From Pseudomonas sp. MWU15-20650 (GTDB lineage Bacteria > Pseudomonadota > Gammaproteobacteria > Pseudomonadales > Pseudomonadaceae), in assembly GCF_023242475.1 (NCBI RefSeq), contig NZ_JALJFG010000002.1:293474-357473 (forward strand): 64,000 bases of DNA. The letters run 5' to 3'. Positions 23,959 through 35,116 of the stretch are shown in pieces. Within the stretch, counting starts at the first letter, position 1; every line of letters begins with the position of its first letter. The position numbers and the translations under genes were made by a program. The notes below the pieces were generated by a model, which was not told where the DNA came from, made no database searches, and worked only from the letters and a program-made list of their open reading frames with translations.

Positions 23959-24738
23959 CTAGCCGAACCGCCCGGTGATGTAGTCTTCGGTCTGCTTCAT
24001 CTTCGGCTTGGTGAAGATCTCGTCGGTATTGCCGTACTCGATCAACTCTCCCATGAACATGAACGCGGTGTTGTCCGACACCCGTGCGGCTTGCTGCATG
24101 TTGTGGGTCACGATAATCACGGTGTACTGAGCCTTCAGCTCCGTGATCAGTTGCTCGATACGTCCGGTCGAGATGGGGTCGAGCGCCGAGGTCGGTTCGT
24201 CCAGCAGCAACACTTGCGGGCGCAGCGCGATAGTGCGGGCGATGCACAACCGCTGTTGCTGGCCACCGGAGAGGCTTTGCGCGCTCTGGTTGAGTTTGTC
24301 TTTGACCTCATCCCACAAGGCGCCGCCGCGCAGGGCTTGTTCGACGCGGTCGTTCATTTCGCGCCGGGACAATTTTTCATGGTGGCGTACGGCGTAGGCG
24401 ATGTTGTCGTAGATCGACATCGGAAACGGTACGGGTTTCTGGAACACCATGCCGACATGGCTGCGCAGCCGGTTCATCGAGTAGCCGGGGGCGAGGATGT
24501 TTTCACCGTTGAGCAGCACTTCGCCCCGCGCTTCCTGTTTCGGGTACATCGAGTAAATACGATTGAACACCCGCAGCAAGGTGGACTTACCGCAGCCCGA
24601 GGGGCCGATGATGGCGGTGATGCGTTTTTCTGGAATATCGATGTCGATGGATTTCAGCGAGCGTTGGTGGTTGTAGAAAAACTCCAACCCCCGCACCTGG
24701 ATTTTGGTTTTTTCGCGATCAATGCCGGTGGCGTCCAT
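23959..24738 (-). CDS. pstB: Phosphate ABC transporter ATP-binding protein
   Basis: A 259-residue ATPase energising high-affinity phosphate import. Walker [10 protein letters not shown] (about 53-61), Q-loop, the signature L-S-G-G-Q-Q-Q-R (about 154) and Walker [12 protein letters not shown] are all present; length is standard for PstB. It follows pstA with a 1-bp overlap. It is the last gene of the operon here, with no phoU behind it. Confidence 0.96.
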   Translation of the reverse strand: MDATGIDREKTKIQVRGLEFFYNHQRSLKSIDIDIPEKRITAIIGPSGCGKSTLLRVFNRIYSMYPKQEARGEVLLNGENILAPGYSMNRLRSHVGMVFQKPVPFPMSIYDNIAYAVRHHEKLSRREMNDRVEQALRGGALWDEVKDKLNQSAQSLSGGQQQRLCIARTIALRPQVLLLDEPTSALDPISTGRIEQLITELKAQYTVIIVTHNMQQAARVSDNTAFMFMGELIEYGNTDEIFTKPKMKQTEDYITGRFG

Positions 24739-25610
24739 CAGTGAGACCTATTGCGTAAAAGAATCAGGCGAGATGCCAGGCTCAGTACCAGCACGAACAG
24801 CGTGAGGACCAATGCACCCGCCCACGCGAGCGAATGCCAGTCGTCGAACGGGCTCATGGCGTACTGGAAAATCACCACGGGGACACTGGCGATCGGTTTG
24901 AGCAGGTTGCTGCTCCAGAACTGGTTGCCGAAGGCGGTGAACAGCAGCGGCGCGGTTTCCCCGGTGATCCTGGCGAGGGCCAGCAGAATGCCGGTGACTA
25001 CGCCGGCCTTGGCCGCTCTCAGGACAATCTGCAGCGTCAGCTTCCATTGCGGCACACCCAGTGCCAGCGCAGCCTCACGCAGGGTCGACGGTTGCAGTTG
25101 GAGCATTTCATCCGTGGTGCGCACCACCACCGGAATCACCAGCAGCGCCAGGGCCAATGCACCGGCGATGGCGGAAAACCCCACCTGGTGGTGGGTGAGC
25201 AGGTTCAGCGGCAGGATCACGCCGGTGTAGATGAACAGGCCCAGCACAATCGAAGGGGCGGACAACAGGATGTCGTTGATAAAGCGCACCGTGGTGCCCA
25301 GGCGCGAATGACGGGCGAACTCCGCCAGCCAGATACCGGCCATCAAGCCGATGGGCGTACCGATCAGCAGCGCGATGGCCGACATGAGTGCACTGCCATA
25401 AAACGCATTGGCCAGTCCGCCTTCGGTGCCGGGCGGTGGGGTCATCTGGGTAAACAGGCGCAGGTTGAGGGCCTGGAGGCCATTGATCACGGTCGTCAGC
25501 AGAATCCACGCCAGCCACAACAAGCCGAAGGCGGTGGCACCACAACTGAGGACCATGGCCACGCCGTTTTTAAGGGCGCGCTTTCGGTACAGGCGTTCGT
25601 TGGCGTTCAT
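24738..25610 (-). CDS. pstA: Phosphate ABC transporter permease PstA
   Basis: A 290-residue inner-membrane permease with six predicted helices. It carries the binding-protein-dependent permease EAA-like loop ([13 protein letters not shown]). It pairs with PstC to form the phosphate channel. Start overlaps the pstC stop by 4 bp. Confidence 0.94.
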   Translation of the reverse strand: MNANERLYRKRALKNGVAMVLSCGATAFGLLWLAWILLTTVINGLQALNLRLFTQMTPPPGTEGGLANAFYGSALMSAIALLIGTPIGLMAGIWLAEFARHSRLGTTVRFINDILLSAPSIVLGLFIYTGVILPLNLLTHHQVGFSAIAGALALALLVIPVVVRTTDEMLQLQPSTLREAALALGVPQWKLTLQIVLRAAKAGVVTGILLALARITGETAPLLFTAFGNQFWSSNLLKPIASVPVVIFQYAMSPFDDWHSLAWAGALVLTLFVLVLSLASRLILLRNRSH

Positions 25611-26602
25611 AGCCCTTCCTTGCGCGACAGGCGCATCAGCATCAATCGCGCCAGCGCCAGTACGACGAAGGTCACGATAAACAGCAGGAAGCCCAAGGCA
25701 ATCAGCGCGGAGCGATGCAGGTCGGTGTAAGCCTCGCTGAATTCGTTGGCGATGACGGAGGCGATGGAGCTGCTGGGCATCAACAGGGACGCGGAGAACT
25801 GTTGCGCGTTACCGAGCACGAAGGTCACCGCCATGGTTTCGCCGAGGGCACGGCCCAAGCCGAGAAAGATGCCCCCGACCACCGCCGAGCGGGTGTAGGG
25901 CAAGACGATGTCCCAGACCACTTCCCACGTGGTGCTGCCCAGCGCGTAGGCCGACTCTTTCAATTGCGTCGGCACACTGCGGAACACCTCATGCATCACT
26001 GAAGTGATAAACGGCATGATCATCACCGCCAGCACAATGCCGGCAGTCAGCATGCCAATGCCCAGCGGCGGCCCCTGGAACAGAGAACCGACAAAGGGCA
26101 GGGCGCCCAGGTAGTCATTGATCAAGGGCGACAAGTGTTCAGCCATGAACGGCCCGAACACAAACAAACCCCACATGCCGTAGATGATCGAGGGAATACC
26201 GGCGAGTAATTCAATGGCCGACGCCACCGGCATTTTCAGCCAGGGCGGCGCGACTTCGGTGAGAAAAATCGCGATGCCGAAACTCACGGGCACCGCAATC
26301 AGCAAGGCCAGAAAGGAAGTGACCAAGGTGCCGTAGATCGGCACCACGGCACCAAAGTGGTTGTTGACGGCGTCCCACTCGGTGCTGGTGATGAAACCCA
26401 AACCAAAGGTCTTGAAGGCCAGGCCGCCACCCCAGAGGGTTGAGAATGCAATCGCTCCCAGCAGTACCAGCACCAGCATGGCGGCGCCGAACATCGAGCG
26501 CTTGAACCACAGGTCGTGGCGTTGGTCGCGGGCGGCGCGGCTGTCGCCCCGTGTGTCACTCGCGTGAGTCGTCATAACCAGGGATTGGACGGAGTCGTTC
26601 AT
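25607..26602 (-). CDS. pstC: Phosphate ABC transporter permease PstC
   Basis: About 331 residues from the ATG at 26602; a TTG at 26629 and an ATG at 26575 are alternatives, and GGTGAG lies about 10 bases before 26602. It has six or more membrane segments and the permease loop K-E-S-A-Y-A-L-G-S-T-T-W-E. The soluble N-terminal extension precedes the first helix. It works with PstA and PstB. Confidence 0.93.
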   Translation of the reverse strand: MNDSVQSLVMTTHASDTRGDSRAARDQRHDLWFKRSMFGAAMLVLVLLGAIAFSTLWGGGLAFKTFGLGFITSTEWDAVNNHFGAVVPIYGTLVTSFLALLIAVPVSFGIAIFLTEVAPPWLKMPVASAIELLAGIPSIIYGMWGLFVFGPFMAEHLSPLINDYLGALPFVGSLFQGPPLGIGMLTAGIVLAVMIMPFITSVMHEVFRSVPTQLKESAYALGSTTWEVVWDIVLPYTRSAVVGGIFLGLGRALGETMAVTFVLGNAQQFSASLLMPSSSIASVIANEFSEAYTDLHRSALIALGFLLFIVTFVVLALARLMLMRLSRKEGL

Positions 26603-26657
26603 ATCAGATGTGCTCACCACCTTGCGCAATCACTGCGCAAGGTGGTTGTAGGGCGAA

Positions 26658-27674
26658 TCAGTGGGCGAAGTCAGACTTCCAGTAACCTTCGATTCGCGAC
26701 ACCAGGGAGTCCGGCAAGGCAACGTAGTCCAGGGAAGCGGCCTGTTGCTGGCCTTTTTCCAGTGACCACTTGAAGAAGCTGAAAGCCGCCTGGCTTTGCT
26801 CGGCATTCTTGGGCTGCTTGTACATGATGATCCAGGTGGTGGCCGTGATCGGCCATGCGCCTTCGCCTGGCGCGTTAGTCATGATCAGGTTGAAGTCCTT
26901 GGCGCTGGCCCAGTCCGCGGTATCTGCGGCGGCCTGGAACGCCTTGGCGTTAGGCTCGACGAATTTGCCCGATGCATTCTTCAACTGGGCGTAGGTCATT
27001 TTGTTCTGCAACGCGTAGGCGTATTCGACAAAGCCGATCGAGTTCTTGATCTGCTTCACATAGGCCGACACGCCTTCGTTGCCCTTGCCACCCACACCTA
27101 CCGGCCAAGGCACGGTGGTACCGAAGCCGACCTTGGTTTTCCAGCCATCGCTGACTTTGGACAGGTAGTTGGTGAAGTTGTAGGAAGTGCCGGAACCATC
27201 AGAACGATGGACCACGGTGATGTTGGCACCAGGCAACTTCAAGCCCGGGTTGAGTGCGGCGATGGCCGGGTCGTTCCACGCCTTGATATCGCCCAGGAAG
27301 ATCTTTGCCAGCACGTCGCCATCGAGCTTCAACTGGCCTGCCGCCACACCTTCGACGTTCATCACCGGCACGATGCCGCCAATCACGCTGGGGAATTGAC
27401 CCAGGCCACCGGCCTTGAGGTCATCGGCCGACAGAGGGGCGTCGGAGGCACCGAAATCCACGGTGGCCGCCTTGATCTGGGCGATGCCACCACCGGAACC
27501 GATGGACTGGTAGTTGATGCGGTTGTTGGAGTTCTTGCTGTAGTCCTGCGACCACTTGGACAGCACCGGGTACACGAAGCTGGAGCCGGCACCGGTTACG
27601 TCGGTGGCGTGGGCCACGCCGCTCAGACACAGGGCCGTCAACAAAACAGACAGACTTTTTTTAGTCGGCAACAT
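26658..27674 (-). CDS. pstS: Periplasmic phosphate-binding protein PstS
   Basis: A 338-residue secreted protein with a signal peptide (Lys-rich start, hydrophobic core, A-H-A before T-D-V-T-G-A-G-S-S-F). Phosphate-binding motifs include G-A-G-S-S-F, F-G-A-S-D-A-P-L and R-S-D-G-S-G-T-S. The ATG at 27674 follows GAGG; GTG directly before it is less likely. First gene of pstSCAB and the target of the Pho-box-like site upstream. Confidence 0.95.
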   Translation of the reverse strand: MLPTKKSLSVLLTALCLSGVAHATDVTGAGSSFVYPVLSKWSQDYSKNSNNRINYQSIGSGGGIAQIKAATVDFGASDAPLSADDLKAGGLGQFPSVIGGIVPVMNVEGVAAGQLKLDGDVLAKIFLGDIKAWNDPAIAALNPGLKLPGANITVVHRSDGSGTSYNFTNYLSKVSDGWKTKVGFGTTVPWPVGVGGKGNEGVSAYVKQIKNSIGFVEYAYALQNKMTYAQLKNASGKFVEPNAKAFQAAADTADWASAKDFNLIMTNAPGEGAWPITATTWIIMYKQPKNAEQSQAAFSFFKWSLEKGQQQAASLDYVALPDSLVSRIEGYWKSDFAH

Positions 27675-27746
27675 CACGACAACACCTCAAGGGAAGGGGC
27701 AAGTGGATAGGTCCACCTGTCTAAGACGTGACGATTTAATTCCTGA

Positions 27747-27767
27747 TATATGTCTGTTTAATGACGA
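27747..27767 (-). promoter_or_regulatory. Pho-box-like PhoB site upstream of pstS
   Basis: On the minus strand TCGTCATTAAA and CAGACATATA form an 11-bp-period direct repeat close to the PhoB half-site CTGTCAT. It is 73-93 bp upstream of the pstS ATG, the normal place for phosphate-starvation activation. The match is imperfect. Confidence 0.55.
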
Positions 27768-27846
27768 ATTGGCTTTATGAAGAAACATTTAGAAATGGTT
27801 GCTCCGATGGCAACAAGCGCACCTGCTGCCACCGAAGCCTGCCTAT

Positions 27847-30800
27847 TTAGCGGTTGTTTTGATCAATTCCAGCCTGCAACTCCTGGCTGTCACTGTGCCC
27901 ACCCGCCCGCAGCAGCCCAAGGTTGATGGCCTGGTCCTGACGCGTTGCGTCGTCCTGTTTCTGGGGCAATTCGTCCTTGGCACCCAGCACCAGGTTGACC
28001 GGTGATTTCGACGCGTTCAGCCCGACATCGGCGCGATAGTCGCTGCCGGACAGCGTCGTCGCCTTCACCGTGGAGCCACCCAGGTCGACCTTGCCATTGT
28101 CCGCGCTGATGCGGGCGCCCGTGAGGCGAGTCTCGCCACTCACTTGCAGATGGACGCCCTGGATGCCGCGAATACCCGACGCCTGGGCGACGCTGTCCTT
28201 GACGACGTGGCTGACGTCCAGGTTCAGGGTCGGGGTGTAGGCGGTGTTGCCGCTCTTGTCGCCGAACAGCACGTTCTGCGCCGTATCCGCCACTGAGCTG
28301 CCGGTGGTGTTCTTGCCACTGACGACGTAGCTGTCACTGGTTTTTGGCCAGACCTTATCCTTGAACCCGGACAAGCGAGTGCCCAGGGCGTCCTTCTTGT
28401 CCGCGAGGTATTGCTTGGCCTTGTCCACGCGGGTGCCGAACGCGCCACGGGGTTCGGGGTTCACGTCGTAGCTACCGCTGCGGCTGAGTTTTTCGCCCAA
28501 ACGCTCCTTGGCGTCAGCGACGCTGTTGACCACCTTGTCCTTGGCCGAAGCCAGGTGCTCGGTGCCCTTGTCGACCGCGTTCTCGAGTTTCTCGCGGTGT
28601 TTGTCGAAGGCGCCCTGGGCTTTGGCTTGCACCTTGTCCTTGAGCGGGCCTGTGGTCTTGGCCAGCTTATCGACCACGCCGGGCTGGTTTTTTTCGACAT
28701 CCAGCTTGGCATCGACATTGACCTGGGTGCTGTTGACCTGGTCCTTGCGGCTCTCGACGATCAGGTCGCCGCCCACTTTGCCGCTCACTTGATCCGCTTC
28801 GATACGGGCCCCCGCCAGGTGGGTATCACCGGCGCTGTTGATGGCCACGGTACCCGCCTTGATCAGGCTGTCGTGTTGGGTGGTGCCTTGCAGGTGATCC
28901 ACGTCGACCTTGGCCCGGGCATTGATGCCGCGCTGGGTCTTGGGTGTGTCGTGCTCACCGGCGTCGGCCAAGGTGGTCTTGCCGCCGCTGCCGCCTGCGC
29001 CCAGGGCCACGCCCCAGCTGTTGTGGGCCTGGGTCGATTGCGCTGACTCTTGCAGGATGCCGCCGTTCTGCGCGTCGAGATTGACGCTGGCAGCCGTGAC
29101 TTGAGTGCCTTGCAAGTGGATGGCATTGGCGGTGTCGGCGCCACTGGCGAGGGTGACGTTGCCGTTGCTGTGCAACTGCCCGACGCTCACGCCGTGGTCA
29201 TTCTCCGCCACGTTGCCGATGTTGAAGTTGGCACTGAGGCTACCGGTCTTGCCACTGCTTTCGGCACTGCTGGTCTTGCCTGCACCGACGGTCAGGCCGC
29301 CGCCCAGGTTGCTGCCGCTGCTGACATGGGTGTTGGTCGCGGCCTGCAGGTCCAGTTTGCCACCGGCCTTGAGGCTGATATCACCGGTCTTGGCGGTGTC
29401 GCTGCCGATCTGAGTGCCTTGCAGGGTCATGTCACCGCCGCTGCTGAGCAGGATCGGCCCGCTGCCCTGAATCGTCGCGACCCGCGCCTGGCTGTCTTGC
29501 GTGTCCACGCGTTTGTGATCCAGTTGCACGCCGGCACCGAGGTTGACGTTCGTGCCGTTGGTGCCGGGTGCCGTGCCCACGGTCAGTGAACCGCTGCCAC
29601 GCAGGGTGCTGCTGTTTTGGCTCTGGGTGTCGTTGGCCTGGTTCAGCGCCAGCTCACCGCCTGCCTTGAGGTTGACGCCCGCCTGGCCACCGTTGAATTG
29701 GCTGCCTTCATAACGCGCGTCGCCCTTGGTCTGGATGTTCACGCCTTGAGTGCCCGCGTAGCTGCCGACCACCGCCGTACTGCTGGATTCGCGCACGTCA
29801 CTGCTGCCGCCTGCGCCGCTGCCGCGCACATTCACGTCTTCACCGGTGGTGGTGTAGACCCGCACGCCCGCCTTGGCGTCCACGCCTTGCTCGCTGCTGC
29901 TGTGAGTATTGGCGGCCGCTGTGACGACATGTTCACCGGCATTGATCTTCAGCCCGCCGTCGGTGGCGCGGTATTGAGTCCCTTCATCCTGCAATTTGCC
30001 GGCGGTGTTGACCTGGACCGTGGCGCCACTGAACTGGCTGACCACGGCGGTGCTGTCCTGCTGTGTACGGGTCTTTTGGGTATGACCCACCTCCACATCC
30101 AAGCCGACATTGGGCTGCTCGAACGCATCCAGCAAGCCGGGTTGATGGAATTTGGCCTGGGCGACGCCTTCGACCGCCTTCTCGATCGGCCGGGTGACGC
30201 CTTTGTACTCGACATTGGCACCGACATCGGCGGTCCAGCCGTTCTCTTTGTGGGTGCTGGTCTCGGTGTTATGCGCCGCTTGGTTATCGATGTTGCCGGC
30301 GTTGACCTGCAACCCGGAACCGGCCTTGACCTGTGCGCCCTGGCTGGTGAGGGTGTTGCCGGCATTGATGGTCAGTTTGCCCGCCGCCGCCACGCTGCTG
30401 GTGTGTGCCGTGGTCTGGTTGCGGGTGTCGTGGCTGCTCTGATGGCTGAACTGCGCGCCGTTGCCGGCCTTGTCCAGGCCACCGGTGTAGTAGACGCCGC
30501 CGCCGGTGGTGGTGGTGTCAGTGTCGCTGAGCGTGCTGTCGTGAGCGGCCAGCAGTTCCACGTTTTTACCACTCAAGGTCGCATCACCTTGGGTCGCCTT
30601 GACGTCGGAACCTTTGATACTCACATCGCCACCGGCTGTCACCACGACACTGCCGCCACTGAGGCCCGAGGCGTGCTGCCGGGTGGTGTCGGTCTTGCGG
30701 GTTTGCTGCTGGTCTTCATAGTTCACACCGGCGCGGTACTGACGGCTACCGTTGGCGGTTTCCTTGGCGTAGCCATTGAAGCCGCGGGTATGAGTGCGGG

Positions 30801-32805
30801 TCGTGTCGTGGGCGGTGTTTTCAGCCGCCACGACCTTGATGTCGCCCTTGGCGTCCGCTTGCAGTTCACCTGCGGCGGACACTTGCGAGCCGCTGACGGT
30901 GATGTCCTTGGCGCTTTGCAGTGTGAGGTTGCTGTCCGAGCGCAAGTCGCTGGCGACGACGGTGCTGCCCTTGAGGTTCGTGCGGTTTTCATCCTTGGAG
31001 AGGCCGAAGAACTTGCTGTCGTTGCTGTAGCGGTTGTCGTGGGACGTGTCTTGTACGCCGTCGATGACCAGTGAACCTTTGTCGCTGATAACGCTGGCCT
31101 GTTTCCCGCCTCGGGCCTGGCTGCCGCTGATGCGCACGTCGTCGGCCTTGACGATCAGCTTGCCATCTGCGTTGACCCGGCTGCCGGTATTCAAGGTCTT
31201 GCCCTTATCGCCGTCGCCGTTCTTGCCGAAGAAACTGCCACCTGTCAGGTCGCCGGAGTAGGCATTGTCGCTGCTGCTCTGGGTACGGCTGGCGCTGCTG
31301 ATGTCCACTTTGCCGCCGGCCAATTGGATATCACCGGGTGTTTTCAGCTCGGCGCCTTGCAATTGCAGTGTCTGCTGGCTGCTCAGCTCCAGCGTCTTGC
31401 CGGCCTTGAGGCTGCTGGTGACGCTGCGTTGTTCGCTGCTGGAGTTGTCCCAGTTAGCCTTCCACAGGTGCTTGCGATGGTTGCCCAGGTCGCGGGTTTC
31501 ATGGGTTTCGGTGGCGGCATTGACCTGCAGGTCGGCGCCGCTGTTGACGTGCAACGCGCTGCCCGCTTCCACCTGGCTGGCTTTGATCTCGGTCTTGGCG
31601 CCGGACTACAGCGCGGCATCTTGTTGCGCGACAACCTTGTTGCCGTGCTGGCGCGAGTCCTTGTCGGTGGTGGTGCGGTCATAGGTTTCGTAGGTGAACA
31701 GGAAGTTGCTGTTGTTCCACTGTTCACGCTTTTCCTGGAGCTTGCGGCTTTCCAGGCTGCTGAGGGTCAGGTTGCGGCCGGCGTCGAGTTTGACGTTGCG
31801 CCCGCTGACATCGGTCGCCGTCAGGTTCAAGTCCTTGGCACTGTGCAAGTCGACGTCACCCTGGCGGCTCTGCACGCCGGCGCGGGTGGCGTCGAGGCTG
31901 CCCGCGTGGACCTGGCCGCTGATAGCGAGGTCGCCGGCCGAGCTGATCGTCACCCCATCGCGACCCTCCACTTGCACGGCACCTACGCGTACACCGGCCC
32001 CTTCGGCGGTGCTGATGATGTTGATGCGCCCAGCCTGCATCGCCCCGAACAGGCTGGCGTCGATGCGCTGGTCCTGGGTCTTGCTGGCCGGGTCCACCTG
32101 GCGCACTTGCCCGCTGGCGTAGTCGACCTGATTACGGCCCACGGTGAGGTTCAATTGATCACGGGCACTGAGGCGACCGTCGCTGTCGATACGCGGGGCG
32201 ATCAGGTTGATCGAACCCTCGCGGTTTTGCAGGCCCTGGCCTTGTACCGTCAGTTGGCCGCGGGCATCGCGGGTGTTCAAGGCTTGCAGCTTGCCGTCGG
32301 TAAACTCGGGGCGGCCGACCACCAGGTTGGCGTTCGGGGTGTTGATGAAGCTGCCGCCATTCACGGAAATCCCGTTCGGGTTGGCCAGTACATAGTCGGC
32401 GGCCCGGCCGAAAATTTCCTGGGCGCCGTTGAGGGTCGAGGCGTTGCGGCTGATCACCTCGTTGAGGATCACGCTCGCTGCCTGGCCCTGGAACTGCGGG
32501 TTGGCCGCCAGTTGCCCGGCGAGTTGGGATTGGCCGGCCTGCAAGGCGTTGTTCAACACCACGCCCTGGCGGTCGACGTTGTAGTCCAGGAACTGGTTAT
32601 GGGACAGGCCGCCGGCATTCGGCGCGACGATGTTGATGATGGGCACACCGCCCTGGTTTTGCAGCTGCGGCGTGCCGCCAGGTCCCTCGACGATGGTCAG
32701 GCCACCGGCCAGTACCAGTTGCGGCAGCAGGAACAGGCTGGCAATGGCCCAGCGCAGTTTGCCCTGGGGCGAGAGGTGAAACGCGTGAGTATCAGTCGGC
32801 ATCAT
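27847..32805 (-). pseudogene. TpsA filamentous haemagglutinin of the second TPS system, interrupted by one in-frame TAG
   Basis: One continuous frame of about 1652 codons. ATG 32805 (or 32802) begins a signal peptide ending in V-L-A-G-G. The TPS secretion domain follows (about residues 35-280), with N-Q-F-L-D-Y-N-V, N-P-N-G-I and N-L-V-V-G-R-P. Haemagglutinin repeats make up most of the rest. Codon 400 is TAG (31606-31608); the frame resumes at once with S-G-A-K-T and stays open to 27847. A stretch at about 28200-28720 encodes Ala/Lys/Asp-rich amphipathic helices (K-D-K-V, D-K-H-R-E-K-L). There is no pretoxin, no Y-N motif, no toxin tip and no immunity gene, so this is an adhesin-like TpsA rather than a CdiA. 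If not read through, only the 399-residue secretion-domain fragment is made. Confidence 0.85.
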
Positions 32806-32907
32806 TGATTTCGCTCTGTGTTGTCTGATCTGCCACGTGCGTTGTTCGTTGCAACGCTGCTGTGGGGGTCAGGTACGGCAGTTAATTCAGGCTAATCCGG
32901 TGTTGGC

Positions 32908-34623
32908 TTAAATCTGCAAGCTCAAGCGCGTCAGCCAGACCTGTGGCTCCTGGCCAAACCCTGTGGGTGTGTTGAGGCTGCGTTGGTAATCGAAGTCGAG
33001 CTGCACGTTCTTCCAGCTCAGGTTGAGCCCGGCACTGGCACCGCTCAGGCGTTGGCCCTGGGCGCCGTGTTCGCGCTTGAGCCAGCCGTTGTCCAGGCCC
33101 AGGCGCGGGGTGATCTTGACCGGCAGGTCGCTGTTGAGGGGCAGGCGCAAGGTATTGCGCCACACCGCACCGATAGCACCGGACGCGCTGTTTTCGCGGT
33201 AGCCACGCACGGCCGAGTCGTCGGTGCCCAGCAGTTGTTCGATGGCGGGCAAGGTATCCGGGCTGTATTGCGCGGACAGCTGGCTCTGCCATTGCCACGC
33301 TTGCTGTCGCCATTGGCCGTTGCGCCATTGGGTCAGGTTGGCGCGGTACTTGTGGAACTGCGCTTGGGGCAGGTTTTTCACCACCTGATCGGCATCACGA
33401 TCGGCGCCGAACCAGGTCAGTCCCTGGGCGTAATTGACGTCGAGGTTCCACACTGCGCTGTTGAGCCAGAACAGGTTCAAGCCGGCCTCGGCCACGGTCA
33501 ACGTCGGGCTCTGGATCCCCAGGCGAACCTTTTGCAGGTAGCTGTCGACGTCCTTGTAGGCCAGTTGCAGGTTGGCGCTCAATTGATGGCCCTGGTCGCG
33601 CCACAGCACTCGGTCGGTGCGCAAGCTGACTTGATCCGTGCGGCCGCTGTTATAGAACGTGGTACTGCTGAGCTTGAAGGGCGAGCGGTATTCGGCATGG
33701 CTGGCAAATACGCTGTAGGTCCAGTACCCGTAAGGGATCGAATAGAACAGGCTGTTGCTGCGGCTATAGCGCGGGCCATGGTTGAGCGTGTCGCTGAAGC
33801 TCAGGTTGAGCGAGTCGTTGAGCTGCAGCGGGCTGTCCAGGCTCACGCTGATGGCATTGCGATCGCGCCCGGTGCTGGCGCTGCCGAGGTTATCCACACC
33901 CAGTCCCAGCCCCCAACGCGAGTCACTGCTGCGCGAGCGCAAAATGATGCGCGAGGCGCCAGGTTCGTTGCCGGGGGCGATGTCGGCGGTGAGGTCCACC
34001 GAACGCAGACGGTTGAGCTGATCCAGGCCCTGCTCCAGGTCGCGCAGGTTCAGTGGCTTGCCGAGCATCCCGGGGAATGCTCCGCCTAACGACACGGGCA
34101 GGCTCTGGTCGGCCAGTTCGATGCCTTCGAGGTAGCCTTCTTCGACGTGAATATCCAGCGGGTGCCCGGCGGCTGGCGTGCTGATCAGGTACGGACGGCT
34201 GGCGATATAGCCGGCCTCGACATACAGGCCAGTGATTTGCGCCAACAGCCGGTTGATCTGGGTCACGCCCATGCAGGGGGCCACGTAGGGCTCGATGCGT
34301 TTGTTCAGTTCGGCCTTGCTGAACAGCGTCACACCGGCCAGGCGCGTGCCGCTCAGCGGCCAGCACTGTTCATCGTTGGCGATGTCCTTTGGCAAGGTGG
34401 GCGTGGCCGGTAGCGTCCCGAAACTGCCTCTTTGCAGTTGCCGCTGGCGCTGTTCGAGTTGTAACTGCTGCAAATCGCGCTGCTGTTGCTGCTGCAAGCG
34501 CAGCGCTTCCTGGCCGGGTTGCGGCCCATCGGCGGCCGCGACCGGCAGCGCACAGAGGCAGAGCAGGGCGATGCCCAACTTAGGGAGATAACACGGGCGT
34601 TCGGTTGAGGGCTGATTCGGCAC
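32908..34623 (-). CDS. TpsB outer-membrane transporter (ShlB/FhaC/HecB family)
   Basis: A 571-residue protein that exports the adjacent TpsA through the outer membrane. A signal peptide is followed by a Gln/Arg/Leu-rich periplasmic coiled segment (Q-Q-Q-Q-R-D-L-Q-Q-L, about 43-66). Two POTRA domains follow (to about residue 240), then a 16-strand barrel with alternating hydrophobic strands. The VRGY-like motif V-R-G-Y-R-E-N-S is in strand 11-12, and the protein ends L-S-L-Q-I. It is upstream of tpsA in the same orientation, 102 bp apart, as is standard. Confidence 0.9.
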   Translation of the reverse strand: MPNQPSTERPCYLPKLGIALLCLCALPVAAADGPQPGQEALRLQQQQQRDLQQLQLEQRQRQLQRGSFGTLPATPTLPKDIANDEQCWPLSGTRLAGVTLFSKAELNKRIEPYVAPCMGVTQINRLLAQITGLYVEAGYIASRPYLISTPAAGHPLDIHVEEGYLEGIELADQSLPVSLGGAFPGMLGKPLNLRDLEQGLDQLNRLRSVDLTADIAPGNEPGASRIILRSRSSDSRWGLGLGVDNLGSASTGRDRNAISVSLDSPLQLNDSLNLSFSDTLNHGPRYSRSNSLFYSIPYGYWTYSVFASHAEYRSPFKLSSTTFYNSGRTDQVSLRTDRVLWRDQGHQLSANLQLAYKDVDSYLQKVRLGIQSPTLTVAEAGLNLFWLNSAVWNLDVNYAQGLTWFGADRDADQVVKNLPQAQFHKYRANLTQWRNGQWRQQAWQWQSQLSAQYSPDTLPAIEQLLGTDDSAVRGYRENSASGAIGAVWRNTLRLPLNSDLPVKITPRLGLDNGWLKREHGAQGQRLSGASAGLNLSWKNVQLDFDYQRSLNTPTGFGQEPQVWLTRLSLQI

Positions 34624-35116
34624 TCGACATCCTTAACGTAGAAAAACACACGACCCATGAACGCTCAGCCATACCGTGAGCTCAGGGGACTTGCCGCACT
34701 TGAGTCATCAATAAACGGTTTGTTACAGCGTCTGTAGGATTTATTACACAAAATGTGAGTAATGCCGCGTTATTTGGCAAAAAAATGCACAAAAGCGGTG
34801 CGCGATAGGCGAGTGATAACCGGGCGGGGCTTTATTTTCGGGCTAAGCGGGGAGGCGGTTAGGCAAAGAGTGTTTTTGATTGTTGCAGCAGAATCGTTTA
34901 ATCGGTTCGTTGGCGGGCAGGGGGGGCACGGGCACCTGGTCACGCCGATTGATGAACATAGGCTTTTGCATTCTGGGGATATTCTGTAGCCTTGCGCAGC
35001 TTCAGATTCACCCGTGCTTGATGAACACAATCACTTCGTCCGGCGGCGCCCGAAGGGCTCCAGAGCCGGTGGTACACTCGACTTTCGCGCTTACTGCGCC
35101 TGCAGGTCTTGCGAAC
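34624..35116. other. Divergent intergenic region tpsB/nadA
   Basis: Carries the promoters of both genes. It is AT-richer than its flanks around 34700-34800, with TTTATTACACAAAAT words. No gene, repeat or clear operator seen. An in-frame upstream extension of nadA from 34880 has no ribosome site. Confidence 0.5.

Noticed and set aside
34880..35116. N-terminal extension of nadA
   Set aside because: No homologous residues or ribosome site; ATG 35117 gives the normal NadA start and length.
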